Shown here: positions 1-8,953 of the stretch, in pieces
Layout of the letters: every line of letters begins with the position of its first letter
How positions within the stretch are numbered: the first letter of the stretch is position 1
Assembly (NCBI GenBank): GCA_031394025.1
Contig: JANMWO010000612.1
Location: 1-25,535, forward strand
From: JANXSF01 sp031394025
GTDB taxonomy: Bacteria; Acidobacteriota; Terriglobia; Bryobacterales; Bryobacteraceae
Direction: 5' to 3'
Length of the DNA: 25,535 bases
Made by a program: the position numbers and the translations under genes
The notes under the pieces: generated by a model
Databases searched by the model: none
What the model saw: the letters and a program-made list of their open reading frames with translations, nothing else
What the model was told of the DNA's origin: nothing

Positions 1-573
1 TTCGCGCGTTGCAGAATTATATAAGGCAATTCGATCATGTCCAGCTACAGCTAAGAGCGGTGCCCAGGGGCTGGCGGCAATCGCCGTTATTGGTTGGGCT
101 GCCTGTAAGATTTGTGCATCCAACAGCGGGAGTGCATCGGGCATGGCAGGCGCACCTTTCGGCTTCGGAAGTAGACTGGCGGCCACTTCCAGGTTGCCTC
201 TATCGGCATTTCGCGACTTTCCGCCGGGCCTGTCGAGAAGTCCTTGTTGAATCCATTCGCGGATCAGCGTAATGTCCGCATCAGGGATTTTTGGCAAACC
301 TTGCGGCATGTTCGGCACACCATTTCCTTCGTGGGAAATTGCCAGAAAAAGGATGCTGCTACCAGGACGTCCGGGCTTCACAATCTCACCGGAACCACCG
401 CCTTTCAGCAGTCCGGCGAAGCTTTCCAAGTCCAGGCCAGCCCTCTTTTCTTCTGTGCTGTGACAAGCAAAACAGTGCCGCCGCAGGAGTGGTTTAATTT
501 CCACTTCATAACTTACTGGAGCTTGCCCAGTGGCAGTTGCAATGAGAAATACGCAAGCAGGCCAGCGTATCAT
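1..573 (-). CDS. c-type cytochrome (PSCyt1-like) / WD40 repeat protein, C-terminus beyond window
   Basis: This reading frame opens with ATG at 573 and stays open for 191 codons to the window edge, so the C-terminal part is missing. The protein begins with a secretion signal (residues 1 to about 17). A monohaem c-type cytochrome domain follows, with the haem motif CFACH at residues 34-38, and Met89 in NMPQG is a likely distal ligand. After a Pro-rich linker, residues about 160-191 look like the first blade of a WD40 propeller (ITAIAASPWAPLLAVAGHD). Cytochrome-WD40 fusions are common beside DUF1501/DUF1549 genes in Planctomycetes and Acidobacteria. The expected location is the periplasm, with a role in electron transfer or as a scaffold. 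The start codon directly abuts the stop of the upstream DUF1549 gene (TAAATG), so translation is probably coupled. The domain call is firm; the substrate is unknown. Confidence 0.85.
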   Translation of the reverse strand, partial: MIRWPACVFLIATATGQAPVSYEVEIKPLLRRHCFACHSTEEKRAGLDLESFAGLLKGGGSGEIVKPGRPGSSILFLAISHEGNGVPNMPQGLPKIPDADITLIREWIQQGLLDRPGGKSRNADRGNLEVAASLLPKPKGAPAMPDALPLLDAQILQAAQPITAIAASPWAPLLAVAGHDRIALYNSATRE

Positions 574-2742
574 TTAGTGATTGAATGCGAACTCAGTGGA
601 GTTCAGCAAGCCCCAGAAAATATCTTCGTATACTTTACGATCTTTTGGATCAGAGTCTGTCATGGCCAATAACTTCTTCTTTTCAACGGCAGTAGGAACG
701 CGGGTCAGGGCCCGAATATACAGCTCATCCAGTATCTCCGCTGACGATTTGTTTGCCTTCAACATTCCAGAAATCACCGTGCTTTTCCCCACCTTCTCAT
801 CAATCGTGTTGCCGTTGATTAAGTGCAGAGCTTGCGAAAGTGTCGGCTCCATTCTGGTATCCGCAGCATTGACAGTTTCCCGAGAAGCCAGGCCAAAGGT
901 CTTCAAGAAATAGTGCCCGTAGTGAGCCCCTCCATCAAATACTTGTGAAGCCCTATATCCAGTGGGGAAATTATTGAAAGTGGTCTTCACTCCAGTGACT
1001 TGAGAAATGGCGTCCAACATTACATCTGCCCGCAACCGACGCACGGCGGCATGGGAAAACTGAAGGTCATCTGATTTATTGCTAGCGTTCCCCAGCGACG
1101 ACGCCTGATAGGTTCGCGAATTGCAAATGTCGCGGATCAATGCCTTTGCATCAAAGTGATATCCTGCCAACTTTCGTCCAAGAGCTTCAATCAAATCGCG
1201 ATTACTTGGCGGATTGCTGATGCGAACATCGTCCACTGGTTCCACAATTCCTCGCCCAAAAAAGTGAGCCCAAATCCGATTCGCCATGTTTTGCCGAAAC
1301 ATTGCGTTGTCTGGTGAAGTAAGCCAATCGGCTAGTGCATCGCGTGGATCTTTTTTATTTTCGACACCTTTAGTAACTGGCGTTGGTCCACCCAAAAACT
1401 TTGGAGCCATCGGACGGCCGTCCATCAAATGCTTAGCGGGGGGCGCATTGGGATCATTGTAGATGTAGAACTCTACTGCATCGGCACCGTACTTACGCTT
1501 CACTCCAGTAAAGAAACTTACAAAGCCGTAATAGTCATCCATGGTCCAACGGTCAAACGGATGGTTGTGGCATTCTGCACATTGAATTCGCACGCCTGTA
1601 AATACTTGGGCCACATCCTGGGCAACTGCCTTGGCTTGATAATTTCCTTGCGGAAGCATGGTGTAGAGGTTGGCTTGCGGATCGGACAGATTACTGCCAC
1701 TGCCTTGCACTTGGGCACGCACAAATTGATCTAAGGGCGCGTTCTTCTTTACCTGTTCTCGAATCCATTTATAGTAGATCTGGGCGACTTTCGGATCGGT
1801 GCCCGACCCACTATTTGTATCTCCCAGAACCTTCACCATCTCTGACCATTTGGTGGCCCAGACGTCAGCGAACTCATCGCGCTCCATCAATTCGTCAATC
1901 AGCTTGGCACGATTTCTGGACGCCATGAAGCGGCGATATTCATCGGTGGATGGCGGCAATCCAATCAGGTCAAGATAAACCCGCCGAAGAAACTGCTGGT
2001 CATCAGCCAGGCCACTGGGAAGAATTCGCAACTTGTCCAACCGGGAAGAAACCAGTTCATCAATATAGTTTGCTGGTTTCACAGAAGGCTTTTTGTACCC
2101 GACAGAATTCTGTGGCAACACAATGACTTCGGCACCAGTGGTGAACTTTGCAAAGCGCGCGAACACGTTGGTAGCCCCGCTGGTGCCAGCCGATACATTG
2201 CCCTGATCATCAATACCAGCATTGGCTGCATTGTTAGTTAAATACAAAGCAAGGCGAGTGACATCGCGTTCTGACCCATCGGAATAGGTTGCCATCACCT
2301 TTACCTTGCGAGTCTTGTCCTTGCCTTGAAACAGGATTTTATCGGGCACAATGGCAAGGCTAGTAGCGGTGGGAACAGTTTCCGAATCATCTGGAGCGCC
2401 CGCTTCAATCCAGTGCAAAAGCGTTTCATAGTGTTCACTGTTTACTTTGAAACGTTGTCCGCCGGTATGAGGTACTTTGCCCAAGGCCTTCATCAAGAGC
2501 AGACTTTGTTCGGGCACAGCCACATCAATTCTGCGGCCCACCATCTGTTGTGTCAATCGGTAATAATCCCCTGCGGGGTCGTACCCAAATAAAGATAAGC
2601 GGAATCCATCTTTACCCGAAGCTGCGCCATGGCATCCACCACTGTTGCAGCCTGCACGAAAGAATACCGGCATTACATCCAAACGAAAACTCGGCGTAGC
2701 GGCGAATACTGATGCTGAAATAAACAGGAACCAGTACTTCAT
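574..2742 (-). CDS. DUF1549/DUF1553 cytochrome-like protein with Ig-like insert
   Basis: An exported 722-residue protein with a signal peptide at about 1-15. The N-terminal module carries the spaced haem-like motif CNSGGCH at residues 32-38 (C-x4-C-H rather than C-x2-C-H). An Ig-like (BIG2-type) domain lies at about 132-208 (ATYSDGSERDVT). DUF1549 spans about 225-430 and contains a standard CAECH motif at 388-392, and DUF1553 spans about 465-715 (NRIWAHFFGRGIV). This is the usual order of the PSCyt/PSD1 family in Planctomycetes and Acidobacteria. The family is predicted to be periplasmic or surface-bound haem proteins, but its reaction has not been established. Its ATG shares an ATGA overlap with the stop of the upstream PPC gene, and its own stop abuts the next start. 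It is complete, with no frameshift seen. Confidence 0.9.
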   Translation of the reverse strand: MKYWFLFISASVFAATPSFRLDVMPVFFRAGCNSGGCHGAASGKDGFRLSLFGYDPAGDYYRLTQQMVGRRIDVAVPEQSLLLMKALGKVPHTGGQRFKVNSEHYETLLHWIEAGAPDDSETVPTATSLAIVPDKILFQGKDKTRKVKVMATYSDGSERDVTRLALYLTNNAANAGIDDQGNVSAGTSGATNVFARFAKFTTGAEVIVLPQNSVGYKKPSVKPANYIDELVSSRLDKLRILPSGLADDQQFLRRVYLDLIGLPPSTDEYRRFMASRNRAKLIDELMERDEFADVWATKWSEMVKVLGDTNSGSGTDPKVAQIYYKWIREQVKKNAPLDQFVRAQVQGSGSNLSDPQANLYTMLPQGNYQAKAVAQDVAQVFTGVRIQCAECHNHPFDRWTMDDYYGFVSFFTGVKRKYGADAVEFYIYNDPNAPPAKHLMDGRPMAPKFLGGPTPVTKGVENKKDPRDALADWLTSPDNAMFRQNMANRIWAHFFGRGIVEPVDDVRISNPPSNRDLIEALGRKLAGYHFDAKALIRDICNSRTYQASSLGNASNKSDDLQFSHAAVRRLRADVMLDAISQVTGVKTTFNNFPTGYRASQVFDGGAHYGHYFLKTFGLASRETVNAADTRMEPTLSQALHLINGNTIDEKVGKSTVISGMLKANKSSAEILDELYIRALTRVPTAVEKKKLLAMTDSDPKDRKVYEDIFWGLLNSTEFAFNH

Positions 2743-5147
2743 TTTGTAGCCGACCTTGCCCTGGCGGGATCAATGCGCAGGATCCCTGATCCGGTCTGTT
2801 GCTTTACCAATTGTCCGTTTTTTTTCATTGTGACTTCGCAGGTGATTTCTTTGTAAAGCCCAGCCAGCGCATCTTCTGACGCTTCTACATTGAACACGAC
2901 TTGTGTATCACCGGACATGATTTCCGGAACAGTGCCAAAAAGTTTCACACCATTCGGCAATCGCTTTAATGTCACTGCCGCCTTGCCTTCAAAGGGTTTC
3001 AGATGTTTCAACGTTCCAGTGATTTGGCCGCGATGACCCCGTTCAACCGACGCCCGTTGCAGGGTTACGGTCAGATATGGTTCGGTCACCTGGACTTTAA
3101 TGAATGGCGAGGAAACGCGAATTCGTCCCACGCCGCTGAACGCATCCCCGCCAGTTGTTGAAGCATTGATCGCAATCTGATATTCGCCTGGCTTGATCTT
3201 GGAATCGGCACTGACGGTAAATTTGGCGTCGTTCTTACCAGCCGGAATGGTCACCGTATTTTCTTTGGATAAGCCGGAGGGCAACCAGTCTGGTTGCATT
3301 TCAACGGCCCCATTAAAGCCATTGTGCCGCACAACTTTCACTTGTAGAGTCAGCTCACCGTTCTGCGCCAGGGGGGCTTGCGGCTGTTCAATTTCAATAT
3401 GAAACGGTGCAGGTTTGGTTACGGCAAGTGCATATTTTTCCAGAAACACCATGTGCCACGGCAACAGTCCTCGGCGATTTACCAACGCCAATCCGTAACG
3501 CGATCCGCTTTCCAACTTCACGCCCGGTTCCACAGCTTTGGCAAAAATCTCAATCAGTGCCGCTTGCTGTTCGGCATCGGGAGCGGCAGTAAATTGCACT
3601 GGCATCACTGTGATTCCGGCCTTATATCGGGGTGCCTGCATGGTGACGCCGCGCGGCAAACCAACTGCTTCCAGTTCTATATCGCCCTTGTATTGATTAC
3701 CGAATCCCGGTGCGATTTGAACGTCCAGAGTCCATTGATTTCCTTGTGGAACGATCAACCCTGTTAGGCGTGGAATCTGGTAGCCTTCGCGATAAGTAAT
3801 GTGCGTGAGCACAGAATTCACTAAGGGTTCCACCTCCACGCGGTACACGAACAGCGCACCGCCTTGTCCGCGGGTGTCTTCGATTGTGATGTTGTAATCA
3901 CCGTCGGCAGGGGCTTTGAATACCAAAATAGGGTCCAGCGTATCTTTGATGTGCCACGTGCCGCGCGATGAAACCAACCCCAATTCCACCAATGTGGAAT
4001 CGTCTGCCTGCTGGAGTAATTTTCCATTGCTGGATCGAATAGAAATCTTTGGATCAATGGGTGAGCCCAAGGTTCGGCCATACACCCGCATGCGCCAGGA
4101 TTCGCCTTTCTTTGCGGTGAAGCTGAAAACATCGACCTCACCTTTAGTGGAGATGATTCCGTTCAATGCCGCTGGTAATGACGTGACCAGTTCTCCTTCC
4201 AGCACGTTCTTGTAAGGAGAAACTCGCAACGTATTTGGGGAGGGTGCGCCGTTAGAATATTCGAAGTTTCCGGGCGCGTTCGGTAGTTGAATAGTTTCCT
4301 TCAATTCGCCACTAGGATCACCCAATAGTGTGGCTGAAAGCTTCTCACCTGCCTGCCCACCTGCTGGATAGATAGCCAAAGGTCGGGGCTTGTCACTGAT
4401 GTGAAGTCTATAGAATGCTTGACGGGGAGCGCTGAATATTTGTTGCATCACTTCGACGTAATAAGATCCGTTTGTTGGTGCCAATATCGTCAACAAGGGG
4501 TCCATTCCATGCAGCGGATTGTCACTATTTGCGGCAATTTCATTGCCTTTTGCATCCAACAGCCGCATGCTGAGGTCGTTTTCACCACCATAGTGCAACG
4601 TTCCCAGGCGAACACTTTCCACTTCCAGCGAGATTCGTTGACCCTTGGTTGCTTCAACGCGATAGTAATCCCGATCCATCGCTTCACCAGGAAGGATTTC
4701 ACCGTTCACAGTAGAATTGAAACTTACCAGTTGAGCTGTTTCAATAGAATCATTCTGCCCTGGCTTTTTTTCCAATTCCTTCACGGTAGGATACGGACCT
4801 ACCCAAAACGTCACCACTTCACTGAGTGACGTGCCTGTCCGCAAACGCAAGGGATGCTCTCCTATTGGACAATCGGCGGCAATGTCAAAACGTACTTTTA
4901 CTGCCTTGGAAATGGAACCTCCATTGGCGGTGCGCGTTGTTTGATTGAGAGTCTCCGAAGTAAAACCGACTGCCCGTATGCCGGGACGATAGAAGACCAC
5001 TTCACGCGGATCATCCAGGTCCAGCCCATGAAAAGTGACCTCCACAAGTTCTCCGCGACCTGCACCCCGAGGCAACAGATATTCCACCATGTGTTGTTCC
5101 GCGTAAGCTTGGAACACCAGCATCGCGCAGCAGAGTAATTTTCGCAT
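2739..5147 (-). CDS. exported PPC-domain repeat protein
   Basis: An 802-residue secreted or surface protein with a signal peptide at 1-16 (cleavage near AYAEQ). It is all-beta in character. An IPT/Ig-like N-terminal domain (about 20-118) is followed by a PPC-type domain at about 125-235 (MDRDYYRVEATKGQ; NGSYYVEV), a second PPC-type domain at about 325-425 (GEVDVFSFTAKKGE; DGDYNITIEDT), and Ig-like segments toward the C-terminus (PAGKNDAKFTVSADSKIKPG near 650-670). No catalytic triad is visible, so it is more likely a binding or scaffold protein than a protease. PPC-repeat proteins of this type are regular neighbours of DUF1501 and DUF1549 genes. The ATG abuts the TAA of the DUF1501 gene, and the stop overlaps the next start by 4 bases. 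Its place in one transcript is well supported; its ligand is not known. Confidence 0.85.
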   Translation of the reverse strand: MRKLLCCAMLVFQAYAEQHMVEYLLPRGAGRGELVEVTFHGLDLDDPREVVFYRPGIRAVGFTSETLNQTTRTANGGSISKAVKVRFDIAADCPIGEHPLRLRTGTSLSEVVTFWVGPYPTVKELEKKPGQNDSIETAQLVSFNSTVNGEILPGEAMDRDYYRVEATKGQRISLEVESVRLGTLHYGGENDLSMRLLDAKGNEIAANSDNPLHGMDPLLTILAPTNGSYYVEVMQQIFSAPRQAFYRLHISDKPRPLAIYPAGGQAGEKLSATLLGDPSGELKETIQLPNAPGNFEYSNGAPSPNTLRVSPYKNVLEGELVTSLPAALNGIISTKGEVDVFSFTAKKGESWRMRVYGRTLGSPIDPKISIRSSNGKLLQQADDSTLVELGLVSSRGTWHIKDTLDPILVFKAPADGDYNITIEDTRGQGGALFVYRVEVEPLVNSVLTHITYREGYQIPRLTGLIVPQGNQWTLDVQIAPGFGNQYKGDIELEAVGLPRGVTMQAPRYKAGITVMPVQFTAAPDAEQQAALIEIFAKAVEPGVKLESGSRYGLALVNRRGLLPWHMVFLEKYALAVTKPAPFHIEIEQPQAPLAQNGELTLQVKVVRHNGFNGAVEMQPDWLPSGLSKENTVTIPAGKNDAKFTVSADSKIKPGEYQIAINASTTGGDAFSGVGRIRVSSPFIKVQVTEPYLTVTLQRASVERGHRGQITGTLKHLKPFEGKAAVTLKRLPNGVKLFGTVPEIMSGDTQVVFNVEASEDALAGLYKEITCEVTMKKNGQLVKQQTGSGILRIDPARARSATK

Positions 5148-6515
5148 TTAAGCAATCAGTCTGCGAACCAGTTGGCCACCACGAATAATGTCCATGGGGC
5201 GGCCACCGGGGGCAACCAGGCGGTCACTTGCGTTGATACCCAATTGATGATAAACCGTGAACAGGTAATCTTCAATGGTCACGGGATTCTGATCGGGTTC
5301 AGCCGCAGTTGCATTGGAAGACCCGTAAATCTGGCCTTTCGTGATGCCGCCACCAGCAAGTACTAAAGAGAAGCAGCGAGCCCAATGATCGCGACCGGCT
5401 GTATCATTGACCTTCGGCGTTCGACCGAATTCAGTGGTCACCATGACTAACGTGGTATCCAATAAGCCGCGCTGCTCCAAGTCTGTAATTAGCCCGGCGA
5501 AGGCGTAATCAAAGGGCGGCATATTGTTGTTGAACGCATCTTTAATGCGGACGTGATTATCCCAACCGGATTCATGCTGCACGGTAACAAAACGCGCGCC
5601 TGCTTCCACCAGACGACGAGCCAGCATCAACCGGCGGCCAATGCCAGAGGGTTGTTTGGTCTTTGGATTATTCATGTCGGTGCCATAGAGCTTGTGCATC
5701 GATTCCGGTTCGCCATCCAGTGTAAAGGCTTTGCGTGCGTCTGGAGAACTGATTAATTTGTAGGCCTGCTGATAAAACTCATCCATAGTGTCGAGCACTG
5801 TGGGGTTATTTTCCGCTTCACGAAAATGATCTTCAATCGCTTGGCGGGCAGTGCGACGACGGGCAAACTGTTCTTCGCTGACACCTTTCGGCAGAGCGAC
5901 GTCGCGAACTTGAAATGATTTTTGAGCCGGATCGGCACCCAACTCGAAAGCTCCATATTTGGAACTGAGATATCCTGTGCCGCCTTGCACGGGAATTCGC
6001 GGAACGCCGATATAGCCAGGTAAATTATTGCGCGAACCAAACTCGTGAGCCACCACTGATCCTATGGAAGGATGCGAAATAGCGGGCGACGGCACGTAGC
6101 CGGTGAACATATGATAGGTGGCTTGACTATGGTCGGGCACTCGTCCGGTGATGGACCGGATCACCGATATTTTGTTGGCAATCTTAGCAGTACGTTCCAG
6201 ATTTTCGCTGAACACAATGCCGGGGATACTGGTTTTAACGACTCCGAGAGGACCACGATATTCAATTGGAGCCTCAGGTTTAGGATCCCAGGATTCCTGG
6301 TGCGACATGCCTCCTGGAAAGATGATTTGAATCACGCTTTTTGCGCGACCTTCCGGGCGGACAGTTTTATCGCCTTCCGCGCGAACGCGGCTCTGAGCTC
6401 GCAAAACATCACTTAGAGAAACGCCAAGTCCACCCAGCATGCCCACTTGCACAAAGCTCCGCCGTCCTAAGGCAGCGGAATAGACGGGTCCGGTACAGCA
6501 GGGGTTTAATTTCAT
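5148..6515 (-). CDS. DUF1501 family protein (alkaline-phosphatase-superfamily-like), module A
   Basis: A 455-residue protein whose N-terminus has a Tat-type leader (LGRRSFVQVG, twin Arg at 18-19, then a Gly/Leu-rich stretch ending near RAQ). The family signatures are present: GGMSHQESWDPKP near 68-80, SVIRSITGRVPDHSQATYHM near 117-136, and TTEFGRTPKVNDTAGRDHW in the C-terminal third. DUF1501 proteins are related to the sulfatase/alkaline phosphatase superfamily and are typically found beside DUF1549/DUF1553 genes. They are predicted to be exported, but their activity has not been assigned. This is the first gene of its operon and reads away from the second module across a 164-bp spacer. A TATAAT hexamer lies 18-23 bases upstream of the start. 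The family call is firm; the reaction is unknown. Confidence 0.92.
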   Translation of the reverse strand: MKLNPCCTGPVYSAALGRRSFVQVGMLGGLGVSLSDVLRAQSRVRAEGDKTVRPEGRAKSVIQIIFPGGMSHQESWDPKPEAPIEYRGPLGVVKTSIPGIVFSENLERTAKIANKISVIRSITGRVPDHSQATYHMFTGYVPSPAISHPSIGSVVAHEFGSRNNLPGYIGVPRIPVQGGTGYLSSKYGAFELGADPAQKSFQVRDVALPKGVSEEQFARRRTARQAIEDHFREAENNPTVLDTMDEFYQQAYKLISSPDARKAFTLDGEPESMHKLYGTDMNNPKTKQPSGIGRRLMLARRLVEAGARFVTVQHESGWDNHVRIKDAFNNNMPPFDYAFAGLITDLEQRGLLDTTLVMVTTEFGRTPKVNDTAGRDHWARCFSLVLAGGGITKGQIYGSSNATAAEPDQNPVTIEDYLFTVYHQLGINASDRLVAPGGRPMDIIRGGQLVRRLIA

Positions 6516-6679
6516 CTTTGGGCTCTTCGGTGATTATATCGATTGCAGATGGATTTCGCCGATATTTGGGTAACCCTTGCAGGTCGAAAAAGTTGCGAGA
6601 AGTTTTAAGGATTTCAATTTGATAGCTGGCGATTCAAGTACCTGTTGAAAGTAAAGTTTCGTATTGAGATATGATGTAG
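6516..6679. promoter_or_regulatory. shared divergent promoter region between the two DUF1501/DUF1549 modules
   Basis: This is the longest gene-free stretch in the window (164 bases) and must hold the promoters for both modules. On the minus strand a perfect TATAAT lies at 6538-6533, but no good -35 hexamer sits 16-18 bases before it, and the leader would be only about 11 bases. On the plus strand TTGAAA (6645-6650) and TATGAT (6670-6675) are separated by 19 bases, which is long. That would place the start point almost on the ATGs at 6680/6686, implying a leaderless or nearly leaderless message. No clear inverted repeat or riboswitch-like structure was seen. The function is inferred from position; the individual boxes are tentative. 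Confidence 0.5.
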
Positions 6680-8953
6680 ATGCCCATGAAATACTGCATT
6701 TTTGTCACATCTTTCGCCATTTCCGTTGCGGCTTTTGGGCAAGTGGAACATTTCGAATCCACTGTGTTGCCAATTCTTAAAACCAATTGCCTGGCCTGCC
6801 ACACGGATAAGAATCCTACCAGTGGTCTATCTTTGCAATCCCGCGACATGATTGTAAAAGGTGGGAACCGTGGGGCTGATCCGAAAGTGATTTTGGAAGC
6901 GGTGAAGCAATCCGGTGAGCTAAAAATGCCACCCGGAAAGCGGCTTACAACTGAGCAAGTGAGCGCGATTGAAAAGTGGGTTGCAGATGGATTGCCAATG
7001 CCCCAGCGGATGTTGAGAGCCAAGCGCCCTGGTGCGGATCATTGGGCTTATCAACTTCCTAAAAAATCGGCGTTGCCTGAAGTGAAGCAAACGGCTTGGG
7101 TGAAAAATCCTTTAGACCGTTTTGTGTTGGCACGTTTGGAAGCCGCCAATTTGAAGCCATCAGCGGAAGCGGATCAGGCCACGCTGTTGCGTCGAGTGAG
7201 CCTGGATTTGACAGGATTGCCGCCAACTCTATCGGAGCTGTCGGCCTTTGAAAAAGACGATAAGCCGGGTGCCTACGAACGGGTGGTGGACCGATTGTTG
7301 GCTTCTGAACATTATGGCGAACGGTGGGGACGACATTGGTTGGACGTTGCCCGCTACGCTGATTCGGATGGCTATACAATCGACGCGCCTCGTGATATTT
7401 GGAAGTACCGCGATTGGGTGATTTCGGCGATGAACAAAGACATGCCGTTTGACCAATTCACGATTGAACAAATAGCTGGAGATTTGTTGCCCCAGCCGAC
7501 CCAGGACCAATTGATCGCCACGGGATTTCACCGCAACACACCGAGCAACTTTGAAGGCGGCATTGATTTTGAGCAGTACCGAGTGGAGGCAGTGGTGGAT
7601 CGCGTGGCGACGACCGGAGCCGCATATTTAGGGCTCACCATGGGTTGTGCCCGCTGTCACGATCATAAATTTGATCCCATCAGCCAGCGTGAATTTTATC
7701 AGATGTATGCCTTTTTCAACAACATTGCTGAGGTGGATAAGGAAGACGACCGCAAGTATTTCAACCGTCCCTTTCTGGAACTGGCCACACCGCAAGATTT
7801 GGTACGTAAAGCTGCCTATGATGCGCAGTCGAAAGTATTGCAGGAAGAGTTGGCAGCTTACCGCAAGACCACTACAGTTGCGGACGACGCTGGCATCAGG
7901 GAACGTTTGGACACCATCCGCATGATTCGCGTTCGTGAGCCGAAGATCCCAACCACGATGGTGATGAAAGAACTGCCAGAACCGCGGCCCGCTTTTATCC
8001 ACTTGGGCGGTGATTTTCTGCGCAAAGGTTCGTCAGTGGAACCGGGTGTTCCAGGTGTTTTAAATCCGTTGGAGAAAATTACGGGAACAGCGAACCGACT
8101 GGATCTTGCCAAGTGGCTGGTGGATAAAAAGAATCCATTGACGGCCCGCGTTACAGCGAATCGCTACTGGCAACAGTATTTTGGCAAGGGCCTGGTGGAT
8201 ACTGAAAATGATTTTGGAACGCAAGGGGACAAGCCCACGCATCCGGAACTGCTTGATTGGTTGGCGGTTGATTTTATGGAAAGCGGATGGAGCCAGAAAG
8301 CTTTGCATCGCATGATTGTTACATCAGCGGTGTATCGTCAGAGCTCTTTGCATCGGCCCGATTCTGCAAAGGTGGACCCAGAGAATCGCTTACTAGCGCG
8401 GCAGAATCGTATCCGGTTGGATGCCGAAATTATTCGGGATGAATCGCTGGTTGCCAGTGGTTTGTTCGCCCCAAAAGTTGGCGGACCCAGCGTATATCCG
8501 CCACAACCTCCTGGCGTCTATCAAGTGACGCAAGTGCGCAGAGAATGGAAAACTTCCACAGGTGATGATCGTTTTCGACGGGGAATGTATACCTTCTTCC
8601 AACGTTCTGCACCGCATCCCAGCCTGGTGGTTTTCGATGCGCCAGATGCATCCGTGACTTGCACCAGACGGACGCGTTCTAACACGCCATTGCAGGCGTT
8701 GACGCAATTAAATGACAGTGGAGCGGCGGAATGGGCGATGGCATTGAGTAAGCGCGTGGTGAAGGAATCCAATGCCGATGATGGGTCACGATTGCGGACA
8801 ACCTATCAGTTGGCGTTGAGCCGCCAGCCTCGAACAGACGAAGCAGAACGTATGATGCGTTTCATAAAAACGCAGAAAGATTCCGGTCGCGATCCGTGGC
8901 AAGCGGTGGCCAGAATTTTATTCAATTTGGATGAGTTTTTAACAAGGCCATGA
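6680..8953 (+). CDS. PSCyt1-DUF1549-DUF1553 cytochrome-like protein, module B
   Basis: A 757-residue exported protein with a signal peptide at about 1-20. The N-terminal planctomycete-type cytochrome domain has CLACH at residues 37-41, and Met83 in LKMPPGKRL is the likely distal haem ligand. DUF1549 spans about 145-355 and has its own CARCH motif at 323-327 (GCARCHDHKFDPI). DUF1553 spans about 475-735 (TANRYWQQYFGKGLV; TRRTRSNTPLQALTQLND). Two haem sites per chain are therefore predicted. An ATG at 6686 is an equally good start and gives the neater leader MKYCIFVTS. The stop overlaps the DUF1501 start by ATGA. The architecture differs from the module A paralogue in having a canonical N-terminal haem motif and no Ig-like insert. 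Periplasmic electron transfer or oxidation is inferred. Confidence 0.93.
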   Translation: MPMKYCIFVTSFAISVAAFGQVEHFESTVLPILKTNCLACHTDKNPTSGLSLQSRDMIVKGGNRGADPKVILEAVKQSGELKMPPGKRLTTEQVSAIEKWVADGLPMPQRMLRAKRPGADHWAYQLPKKSALPEVKQTAWVKNPLDRFVLARLEAANLKPSAEADQATLLRRVSLDLTGLPPTLSELSAFEKDDKPGAYERVVDRLLASEHYGERWGRHWLDVARYADSDGYTIDAPRDIWKYRDWVISAMNKDMPFDQFTIEQIAGDLLPQPTQDQLIATGFHRNTPSNFEGGIDFEQYRVEAVVDRVATTGAAYLGLTMGCARCHDHKFDPISQREFYQMYAFFNNIAEVDKEDDRKYFNRPFLELATPQDLVRKAAYDAQSKVLQEELAAYRKTTTVADDAGIRERLDTIRMIRVREPKIPTTMVMKELPEPRPAFIHLGGDFLRKGSSVEPGVPGVLNPLEKITGTANRLDLAKWLVDKKNPLTARVTANRYWQQYFGKGLVDTENDFGTQGDKPTHPELLDWLAVDFMESGWSQKALHRMIVTSAVYRQSSLHRPDSAKVDPENRLLARQNRIRLDAEIIRDESLVASGLFAPKVGGPSVYPPQPPGVYQVTQVRREWKTSTGDDRFRRGMYTFFQRSAPHPSLVVFDAPDASVTCTRRTRSNTPLQALTQLNDSGAAEWAMALSKRVVKESNADDGSRLRTTYQLALSRQPRTDEAERMMRFIKTQKDSGRDPWQAVARILFNLDEFLTRP

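Noticed and set aside
9..672. Plus-strand open frames near the left edge
   Set aside because: They run opposite to a frame that encodes a clear signal peptide, CFACH haem motif and WD40 blade on the minus strand; none shows a recognisable domain.
4401..4829. 142-codon plus-strand frame inside the PPC gene
   Set aside because: It is antisense to well-conserved PPC-domain sequence, has no domain signature, and is explained by codon bias of the real gene.
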